64,000 nucleotides of DNA, from the NCBI GenBank assembly GCA_025267735.1, contig CM046301.1:68591872-68655871 (forward strand). Direction: 5' to 3'. Origin of the DNA: Mactra quadrangularis (Eukaryota; Mollusca; Bivalvia; Venerida; Mactridae). The notes under the pieces were generated by a model that worked only from the letters and a program-made list of their open reading frames with translations, was not told the origin of the DNA and did no database searches. This document shows, one piece after another, positions 59,701 to 64,000 of this stretch (its first letter is position 1; each line of letters begins with the position of its first letter). A program made the position numbers and the translations under genes.

Positions 59701-62700
59701 ATAATAAGCATAACTATGATATGATACTCAAAAGGTATACAATATGCTACACAATTCTATAATATTTAGAATTGATAAGCCAAAAAATGTTGGTATTATG
59801 AATGTTTTTTGCTTTTGACTTATGAAGATATTTTTCGTAAGAATTTTTGTGGAAAGCACCACTGCTTTTTATCTAAGTTCAAAATATACCAAATATTATG
59901 AAGTAATAATAAAATTACATGTATATTTTTTTAGATGGTTTAAAGTTTTTCCAATCAGCCAACAATGTGATACTTTGTGAAGGTGATAAAGACGGTTATA
60001 TTTATCCTTGTTACTTTAGTGGAGTGTTAGACAGAAAAAATAGTAAGTTTACACGATTCTTATTGTCAGGGTTCGTCACTAACAGTGTCCCAGGATTCCG
60101 AGATTCCAAAAGCTTCAGAGAAATCCCAGTGATTTTGTCCGGATCCCTTAAAATTGTCATAAATTGTAAACACTATTAGTGACAAATCTGAATGGAAATA
60201 CTTGGGTTGTTTTTAGGAATCCTTAATAGTGAGGAATCCCTTAGTAACTCCCTTAAGTATCATTTGTGATCCCTGGTAAAATCAGTTAATGTCGAACCCA
60301 GCTTATAGTAATAACAAATGAGTTACAATAGTAATATTAAAATAGCTGATTACTGTATTCCCCCCCTTACATTGAATAAAATCTAACAATTTAAATGGCA
60401 TATTCTCCAATCCTATAGTAATTATGATTTCATATAAATTACTTTCTTCTGGCAATTACAGTTTAAGAAATTCTATTCAATCCATTCTGTTTTGTCTGTT
60501 AAATAAATTTCTAACGTACTCACTATTGATTGAATCTTATTTTCTAAACAAACTTATTTTTGGTAATTCTAATAACTTATTGATAGGACTGATATTTTGT
60601 GAATAATTGAAGATAATTTTGAATGTATATTACATATATTACATTAGGAAGATACAAAAAAAAATATTCAAACATTTTTTTCCATGAAATTATATTTTTC
60701 ACTTGTGGCTTTGCCACTCTTAAAAATATGATTTTAGCTCACTCAGTGAAACAAAAAAAAATCTCACACCTAACTTAGCAAGTATCTACTTATTTAACTT
60801 AGTAACTCAGGTTCATAGCGCAGTTGTTAGCACGTTCTGGAATCTAGTTGTCCTGATAGGGTAGTGGTTTGAATCCCACCCAGGGAGGTTATACCCTTCT
60901 ATTAAAATTTGACATTAATGTCAATTTTCCTCCATTGATAAGGTATATCAAAAAGAATTTGGCCTAGTGGAAAGGTTGGTGAGTACTGGTTATAGACAAG
61001 GGTCCAGGAAAGCTAAGTAAGTGCGCTGGATGCCATAAAATAACTTATAAAATTGTGTTGACACATGAGAAAATCTTGTATAAATAAATATTTAACTTAA
61101 TGAGAAACTTTTCAGGAAGTAAACTAGACTTTGATCATACAATCTGCAGTGTACCTGGTAAAAAGGATAAACTTGGGAAATCTAATGAACAAAGTCCTAA
61201 GAAAAACAAGAGAAATAAGAAGAAAAATAAAAATAAAGAAGATGAGGATCTAGAAGCTGATGGTGCTACATCCAGAAATGGTTCTGATAGGAACCAAGAT
61301 GATGATGATGATAATGTTGTATTTCAAGAAGAACCAACATCTAAACCTGACGTAGAAATGCCTGATGCCACAGATAAAGACAAAACTGCTGGTGAAGAGA
61401 AAGGCAACGAGTCTAAATGTTGTGATATGAAATCTGATAATGAGGTAACTGCTACAACTGATGGTCGGAATGTAGATAAACAAGTTGTTGAAGGTGTAAG
61501 AGGTAGCATGGAAGATATGGATGTGAATACTGATGAAACAAAGGATAACTGGGACGAGGAGGAGGTTGAGAATACAGGTAATACTGCATGCACCACTAAC
61601 ATTGATGTCTGGAATGGTATACAATATATATACCCATGTATCATATCTCTTCATTTGATGTTGAGATTTCTTGCTGTCTTTAAATATGACTAGTGAGTGA
61701 TTTTCTATAGTTAGGACTATCTTTAAAAATAAGAAACTTTGAAAGTCCTTGTCAGGGTACTTGTTTGTAAATAGTGTTGTTAAGAGGCTAATGCCTCAGT
61801 CCCATAAACTTGTGTTTTGTTGCAGACCTGTATGTGCAGGCAGCTGTAGGCCGTGGGAAGCCTTGCATATGAAGGTGACCGTACGAGCATGGCACAAAAA
61901 AACACGTCCGTAAGAAGCCTTACCTGGAAGATATGCAAGTTTAATCCATACTTGGCCATGATTTTGTTCACAATTTGACTTTGAAACTAATATGTGTACC
62001 CTGGGCTCATCTCTAGGATCCTGGTAAAAACGTAACAGTCCATACTGGTATGCAAGAGTTTGTACGAGTCCTTGCAGGACTTGATCTCACGGGGCCCATA
62101 TGGTGCCCTTATGGCTATTTTTAGGTTTATGGGACTGTAGCTTTACAGGGAAGATAGGACATTGCCTCTATAAAAATCTTAATTATTGTTGTTACTACTA
62201 ATGCTTTACTATTATTTTTATTTTGCTACAAAACAAAAAACCTTCCTATTTGTCAGGAGAGTTCATGGTTCCTTAACATGTAATAATAACACAATTTTGA
62301 ACAGAAAGGGCCGGAAGTTGATTTTGCTTTTTAAAATGTTTGTCCCCTGGTACCCTTTTTACACCAAAAGTCATAACTATGTAGAATAAAATTATGGATA
62401 CTAGGGGACAAAATGTTCGATAGCAATATGCTTAGGAAACTGACCAATGACTAGAATACTGGATCAATTTTTAATGTATACAAGCAATATAATTCATGTA
62501 GAGATACCATTGTGATGCTAATGGTTCCTACTATTCACAATAATTCATCGTGGGAATTATGTCTGTAATATATTCATGTTCAAGTTCAGACTTATATTGT
62601 TGAACTATAGTTCTATCTACTTCAAGTTCAAGTTTCTACAATTGTTTGTACACTGTATAGTTTCAGAAATCAAATAAATGTCTAAAAAGTTCATGTTGTG

Positions 62701-62981
62701 TGTTTTTATTCATAGGTGACAAATTGGACTGGAGCGATAGTATGCCTAAATTCTTGAAAGCAGACGAGTCTGTAGAAGTTGTAGAACGTCTGATAACAAA
62801 GCCTCCACCCTACGTAGTTGTTTGTTGTGTTGGAGAGAACCTGTCTGAGGCTAATGTTCGTATTAGTACCATAGTAATACTGGCTCATCCTGACATATAT
62901 GTATATCATTTATGTGATGACAACTCCAAGTTAGTTAAAGATGGAAACTTGAAATCTCTTCTCTTAGGGAAAGTGGAAAAG
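44692..62981 (+). CDS. TRPT1: tRNA 2'-phosphotransferase with RS-rich N-terminus and exonuclease-like C-terminus (whole gene, 3' end outside window)
   Basis: Nine exons chain in phase: 44692-44701, 49834-50330, 51512-51599, 52374-52540, 54311-54409, 58774-58903, 59935-60042, 61116-61616, 62716-62981 (622 codons so far). Residues ~170-367 are a complete KptA/Tpt1 domain, which removes the splice-junction 2'-phosphate of tRNA using NAD+. Arg186-His187 (LRHN), Arg246 (RANQGHS) and Arg314 (GMRSSCE) match the essential Arg23-His24-Arg71-Arg138 of yeast Tpt1. The N-terminal 166 residues are SR/RG-rich; ~368-533 is a charged linker; ~534-622 resembles a DEDD exonuclease start. Human TRPT1 is much shorter (about 250 aa), so both extensions are unusual. 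The gene continues past 64000. Confidence 0.85.
44985..45062 (-). mobile_element. tRNA-like SINE head in TRPT1 intron 1
   Basis: Reverse strand has GTAGCACAGATGGTAGCAC (A-box-like) and AAGGGTTCAAATCCC (B-box). Arms do not form a clean cloverleaf, so a SINE relic is more likely than a tRNA gene. Confidence 0.5.
45378..45695 (-). mobile_element. LINE copy B, 3' part (split by insertion)
   Basis: Matches 1-315 of the window. Minus strand shows APDYLNNKFVSF, LYVPKPKLEFF-type and WNEIPLNI sequence. It continues at 48874 after a 3.2-kb insertion. Confidence 0.85.
45696..48873. mobile_element. 3,178-bp TIR element, non-coding, with dispersed 13-bp motif
   Basis: The ends CAGCCGTTCTCCAGAAATCG...TACCATTTTGAAAA are inverted and identical over about 34 bp. 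AGTCT flanks both sides (45691-45695, 48874-48878), and copy A has the single uninterrupted site (GGTCT at about 330). No frame exceeds 75 codons, so it is non-autonomous. Inside, GTTACGGARCATA or close variants occur at 45884, 46254, 46616, 47757(-), 47778(-), 48097 and 48461. A 5-bp duplication with CAG...CTG ends does not point clearly to one superfamily. Confidence 0.9.
48874..49710 (-). mobile_element. LINE copy B, RT part
   Basis: Minus strand encodes GVPQGSVLGPILFLIYINDL, FADDTTLKASGKNKND and the thumb region, as in 1-1150. A 9-bp insertion near 49056 and small changes separate it from copy A. Defective. Confidence 0.85.
49834..50330 (+). CDS. TRPT1: TRPT1 copy B exon 2 (RS/RG-rich)
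   Basis: 497 nt, phase 1 to 0. Contains RRQERRDGSSSRDRSRSRSK, three SERRSGSERD-type repeats, GFGRGRGQSQGQQ and a Tyr/Gln/Ser-rich end (NYYGSYHNQGQGSQYHR). Likely disordered; RS dipeptides suggest phosphorylation or RNA/nuclear association. Acceptor TATCTTTCAG, donor GTAAGA. Confidence 0.85.
50630..50820 (-). mobile_element. Fragment of an ACAAGAGC-type element
   Basis: Reverse strand begins ACAAGAGCAGTCCAAGGACA, then GCATGCTCGACTA, as in the left end of element II (39395). It starts exactly where homology to copy A stops. Confidence 0.6.
51512..51599 (+). CDS. TRPT1: TRPT1 copy B exon 3 (LRHN exon)
   Basis: 88 nt, phase 0 to 1: SADDYTFLSKTLSSILRHNA then ERFGLKLMKG. LSKxLSxxLRHxA is the hallmark N-terminal motif of Tpt1/KptA; Arg186 and His187 are catalytic equivalents. 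Missing from copy A. Acceptor ATTTTAG, donor GTATAC (weak but usable). Confidence 0.9.
51600..52373. other. Intron 3 with small MITE
   Basis: Mostly AT-rich and featureless except the MITE at 52077-52302. Confidence 0.6.
52077..52302. mobile_element. GTGCTTTTCAC MITE, intron 3
   Basis: Left GTGCTCCTTTTCACAAAAAT, right AATTTTTGTGAAAAGCACCA, inverted. Inner CTTCGTAAGTC and GACTTACGAAG are also inverted, so the element can fold on itself. Same family as 59633-59866. Confidence 0.8.
52374..52540 (+). CDS. TRPT1: TRPT1 copy B exon 4 (RANQGHS exon)
   Basis: 167 nt, phase 1 to 0: GGFLYVDDILKGVIKLHGFT, LEDVKKVVEENDKKRFALEQ, EGNRWKVRANQGHSIE. This is the winged-helix half of KptA ending in the conserved RANQGHS; Arg246 is a catalytic equivalent. 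Missing from copy A. Confidence 0.95.
52742..53130. mobile_element. Possible hAT-like MITE with ATCGTGATAC repeats
   Basis: TGATGGGGCGATATTT on the left and GACGATACCCAGCCATG on the right are loosely inverted, and TCGTGATAC recurs at least five times. No clear target duplication. Confidence 0.35.
53801..53828 (+). mobile_element. Helitron-like 3' terminus
   Basis: A perfect 8-bp stem GCCCGTGC/GCACGGGC with a 2-nt loop, six bases, then CTAG followed by host T: the standard Helitron 3' end. It directly abuts the point where copy A homology resumes (ATATACCAAT). The 5' end was not identified; upstream 53717-53798 resembles the MITE at 24227. Confidence 0.7.
53914..54240 (+). mobile_element. tRNA-derived SINE, copy B
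   Basis: Ortholog of 2165-2515: ATAGCTCAGTTGATAGGG A box, GGTTTGATTTCC B box, AACAACAACAACACC tail. Confidence 0.75.
54311..54409 (+). CDS. TRPT1: TRPT1 copy B exon 5
   Basis: 99 nt, phase 0/0: VDGLDLKPVTSTDDFPIVIH then GTYYEAWDKIKNT. Middle of the KptA fold. Acceptor TTTCTTAG, donor GTAAGT. Confidence 0.95.
54419..55020 (+). repeat. 31-bp minisatellite, about 19 units
   Basis: Tandem TTCATATAGAATTCACAATT-type units (31 bp) in intron 5, with TATAG/TTTAG and TTTTAAG/TTTTGAG variants in a regular pattern that suggests 3-4-unit higher-order copying. Copy A has about three units. Confidence 0.97.
55271..55629. mobile_element. Complete hAT-type MITE, 8-bp duplication CTGTTCCT
   Basis: 359 bp from TAGGGCCGTCATCGG to ATGACAGCCCTG; both flanks are CTGTTCCT (55263-55270, 55630-55637), an exact 8-bp target duplication. 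Non-coding. Confidence 0.92.
55861..57411 (-). CDS. GT61-type glycosyltransferase, single exon, nested in TRPT1 intron 5
   Basis: 516 codons, ATG at 57411. Type II topology: short basic N-terminus, one membrane helix (about residues 8-26, LMFILVSINVLVLYVIY), a stem, then a lumenal catalytic region. DILIGMHGAGLTHALFLP followed by SGLIELFPQ is the signature of GT61 (DUF563) enzymes such as EOGT and POMGNT2; PLTVAIIREN and FIWRRDKIWHPRNL fit the nucleotide-sugar side. FNNRT is an N-glycosylation sequon. No HDEL-type ER signal (ends KLCH), so Golgi rather than EOGT-like ER is more likely. The acceptor is unknown. Lack of introns could mean a retrocopy. Copy A keeps only the 3' end. Confidence 0.85.
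   Translation of the reverse strand: MRIQNKYLMFILVSINVLVLYVIYRNSQTVKCSSCMKSPASHDESILNGPLAIYSRDNKDQIKEPRLTESEHVIMEAYKDRMDKLQLISQKHPDKCYSNCEYTGKINVQAEYKMFLSEFNIDREIFKILNSDNVEIHEWKYCDGRIKIFYDKFALLTNVTVRPGMWDHTRLSEAGKELHEFKDHKLRSDSAEVLEPMEGLLSMKCSSNHMMEFNNRTLENIPLLKYLSVGNRNNHISSTQPLTVAIIRENYANFYHMMLHMHNIFTTLMLLHRQPDDVQVLIFDAHPQAEVDEILQTLYGPVIRVTKLVEPLYIPHLILSIEERNSLLSQYRLNTLPHLDEFRTFVYNQHKLHENHYMECRKLTITFIWRRDKIWHPRNLRGLVERKIFNEGEIFKAVYDKYPNYCVNGLLLESMPITEQLKFIRRTDILIGMHGAGLTHALFLPQSSGLIELFPQGFRTLHSYHTFFEAIIRWRKLQYSFFENTDSKNEMPNYFTRIEVDLFLTVLNDMVTKLCH
57412..58232. other. Upstream region of the nested glycosyltransferase gene
   Basis: AT-rich intron 5 DNA that should hold the minus-strand promoter; no definite TATA or CRE could be chosen. 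From about 57884 it matches copy A (3635-3700 and 6110-6390). Confidence 0.5.
58233..58691. mobile_element. hAT-type MITE (opposite orientation), copy B
   Basis: TAGGGCTATCATTG to GGTGATGGCCCTA; flanks ACATTTGT (58225-58232) and ATATTTGT (58692-58699), 7 of 8 matching. 459 bp, longer than copy A's 340 bp because of an internal 38-bp repeat. With 55271-55629 it brackets the nested glycosyltransferase gene as a large inverted pair. Confidence 0.9.
58425..58572 (+). repeat. 38-bp tandem repeat, 4 units inside MITE
   Basis: Four units of GGAAACATGAAAACTCAGAA plus 18 more bases; copy A has one (about 6583-6620). Confidence 0.95.
58774..58903 (+). CDS. TRPT1: TRPT1 copy B exon 6 (GMRS exon)
   Basis: 130 nt, phase 0 to 1: GLKRMTRNHIHFAAGEPGQN, GVISGMRSSCEVIIYLDLDK. 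Arg314 in GMRS is a catalytic equivalent; HIHFA and the SGMR loop form the NAD+/ADP-ribose side in known Tpt1 structures. Confidence 0.95.
58957..59100 (+). mobile_element. LINE 3' tail with 13 GTATT units (copy B only)
   Basis: About 80 bp (TCATGTCGATTCATAGC to ACAATAAATAAAGTTTG) followed by 13 GTATT pentamers. Absent from copy A, where GATGATAGATTAGATTTGG is continuous; ATAGAT/ATAGAT at the borders looks like a target duplication. Best read as a strongly 5'-truncated LINE insertion. Confidence 0.75.
59633..59866. mobile_element. GTGCTTTTCAC MITE, intron 6 (copy B only)
   Basis: GTGCTCCTTTTCACAAAAAG to AATTTTTGTGGAAAGCACCA. Copy A is uninterrupted (GAGCATC then AGCTTTTTGTC near 7545), so it inserted after duplication or was cleanly lost from A. 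Confidence 0.85.
59935..60042 (+). CDS. TRPT1: TRPT1 copy B exon 7
   Basis: 108 nt, phase 1/1: (D)GLKFFQSANNVILCEGDKD, then GYIYPCYFSGVLDRKN. C-terminal strand of the KptA domain. Acceptor TTTTTTAG, donor GTAAGT. Confidence 0.95.
60043..60807. other. Intron 7, first part
   Basis: AT-rich; 60360-60720 differs completely from copy A (8233-8570). No gene seen. Confidence 0.5.
60808..61040 (+). mobile_element. tRNA-derived SINE (second family), copy B
   Basis: Ortholog of 8690-8921, with CATAGCGCAGTTGTTAGCAC and GTGGTTTGAATCCC, the latter a better B box than in copy A. Confidence 0.65.
61116..61616 (+). CDS. TRPT1: TRPT1 copy B exon 8 (charged linker)
   Basis: 501 nt, phase 1/1: SKLDFDHTICSVPGKKDKLG, a Lys/Asn-rich basic patch (KKNKRNKKKNKNKEDED, possible nuclear signal), an acidic middle (DDDDDNVVFQEEP), NWDEEEVENTGNTACTTN and DVWNG at a GTATAC donor. 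Low complexity; likely flexible. The single GNTACTTN unit is the seed of the copy A array. Confidence 0.85.
61617..62715. other. Intron 8
   Basis: About 61790-62150 contains CCTTGCATATGAAGGTGACC and CATAAACTTGTG/TTTATGGGACTG phrases that are partly inverted, suggesting an old MITE; otherwise nothing. Confidence 0.45.
62716..62981 (+). CDS. TRPT1: TRPT1 copy B exon 9: start of DEDD exonuclease-like domain
   Basis: 266 nt, phase 1 to 0, TTCATAG acceptor, GTAAAG donor. Encodes (G)DKLDWSDSMPKFLKADES, VEVVERLITKPPPYVVVCCV, GENLSEANVRISTIVILAHP, DIYVYHLCDDNSKLV and KDGNLKSLLLGKVEK. The order pp-VVVxxxGxNLS, then hydrophobic strand, VYxxHL and LKSLL-x-KVxKV resembles the ExoI region of EXD1/Egalitarian-type 3'-5' exonucleases (V-D-C-E-G-x-N-L). 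At the two metal-binding acids this protein has Cys570 and Val572, so the domain would be inactive as a nuclease. The rest lies outside the window, so the call is tentative. Confidence 0.55.
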
Positions 62982-64000
62982 GTAAAGTTATGTTCTTAGA
63001 TCATTTTGGCATTAATTGAAACTTAATTGAATTGTTTGAAACATTCTTGTATAAGCTAACCTGAGTACTCTAGATGAACCATTTATCTAGTATGAACAAT
63101 GTCTTTAAAAAATTACATGTCTATAGCTTCAACATCTAGAGTTACTATGTATGGCATTTAGCATATTCCGGCATCCAGTATCGTAAACAATTGTGTTAAG
63201 TATTACCATATATCTGTCATTTGTGAATAGCAGGCTGTCAACCAGTTCCTATATTTTGGGTGTCATTCCTATATTTTCATAAGTGTCCTATATTCCTATA
63301 CTTATACTATATTTTGACCATCGTTCCTATATTTTTTCAAAACATTTAAATTTGAACATGTTTAATTGTATTTTATAATTTAATAATTGAGTAATTTTTC
63401 TTAAACTGCCTACAGTTGATTAATTTAAGTGCATATGATGAATTTTTGTTTTGGTATGTAGCTGTCAGTTTTCACACTTTAGGAACAATTTATCACATCC
63501 CTTTGAAAATTGTCAAGAATTAGAAGTTTTCCTTAGCAGGGAACTTTTCAATTATTTTTTCCCAAAGAATTCTGTATAATGTAGTTGTATTTTTTAGTCC
63601 AGCTTATCTATTGCACACTCTATGCAGCCTATAAAATATATTGCTAAATTATACCACATTTTGTTGACATGAAGCAATTATTGGTAGAATATTTCATGTG
63701 TCTCACTGTTGAAAATTAGCAGTGCTTCTAGTGGAACTGTAGAATAGGGGACATCTCAATTTGTAGAAATGCATAATTTCTCTGCTAATTCATTACTTTT
63801 TTCCATGGTTAGTGAAAGGAACCTATTTTCCCAAACTGGGAGGGCAAGAATTTTGATAATTTGTGTTAAAACGTTGTCTCGCAGACCTCTTAGATGACTA
63901 TGAGTGCTCAAAAGAATTAAGTCCAGGTTCAAAACTAGCTGTGTGTGGGCATAATTTTTCCCTGTATGTATTATTGTACAATGTTTGTTATAGTATTTCT
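62982..64000. other. Intron 9, runs to window end
   Basis: AT-rich; no further exon recognised. The next exon should carry the expected HDCR-like motif if the exonuclease reading is right. Confidence 0.5.

Noticed and set aside
61324..61654. Two minus-strand frames over TRPT1 exon 8
   Set aside because: Shadows of the acidic/basic low-complexity exon; the + frame continues with correct splice phases.

Overview
The window is animal nuclear DNA. Coding sequence is split by short GT-AG introns, the non-coding DNA is AT-rich, and it is packed with non-LTR retrotransposons, tRNA-derived SINEs, hAT-type MITEs and tandem-repeat elements with GGAC-rich tails. That repeat mix fits a bivalve mollusc; this is an inference, since nothing here names the species.

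The organising theme is a rearranged segmental duplication of a gene for tRNA 2'-phosphotransferase (TRPT1/Tpt1/KptA family). Copy B (about 44.7-63 kb, + strand) looks intact. I can chain nine phase-compatible exons: a 10-nt first coding exon, an Arg/Ser/Gly-rich exon, five exons carrying the whole KptA fold with the Arg-His-Arg-Arg set, a charged Lys/Asp/Glu linker exon, and an exon resembling the start of a DEDD-type 3'-5' exonuclease (EXD1/Egalitarian-like) whose catalytic acids are replaced. The gene runs off the right edge. A single-exon GT61-type glycosyltransferase gene lies antisense inside intron 5.

Copy A (1-10.4 kb, + strand) keeps exons 2, 5, 6, 7 and 8 with open frames and good splice sites. 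It has lost exons 3-4 (three of the four catalytic residues) and almost all of the nested glycosyltransferase. Its last exon has grown to 41 copies of a 27-bp unit. The copies also differ by many mobile-element insertions, so each can serve as the empty site for the other.

8.9-22.3 kb: copy A's last exon, a BED-finger exon and a CR1/Jockey-like LINE fragment form a block present twice in tandem, with a 305-bp LINE scrap at the junction. The second block runs into an intact hAT transposase exon; the second BED exon plus this exon would encode a transposase of about 640 aa across an intron that contains the LINE.

22.3-35.8 kb: gene-poor repeat DNA. It has pogo-like and other MITEs, a relic of one exon of a membrane transporter, and a 5.6-kb tandem-core element. 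That element's 145-bp units carry perfect nuclear-receptor-type half-site clusters, and it is split by a 2.97-kb element with 23-bp terminal inverted repeats.

35.8-42.6 kb (- strand): a six-exon gene for a multi-pass membrane protein resembling CRT-like (drug/metabolite superfamily) transporters, with a C-terminal tail made of 14-residue repeats. It lies head-to-head with TRPT1 copy B across about 2.1 kb that is mostly a 35-39-bp minisatellite.

45.7-48.9 kb: intron 1 of copy B carries a 3,178-bp non-coding element with terminal inverted repeats, a 5-bp target duplication, and a dispersed 13-bp motif repeated at least seven times inside it. No rRNA, true tRNA gene or CRISPR array was seen.
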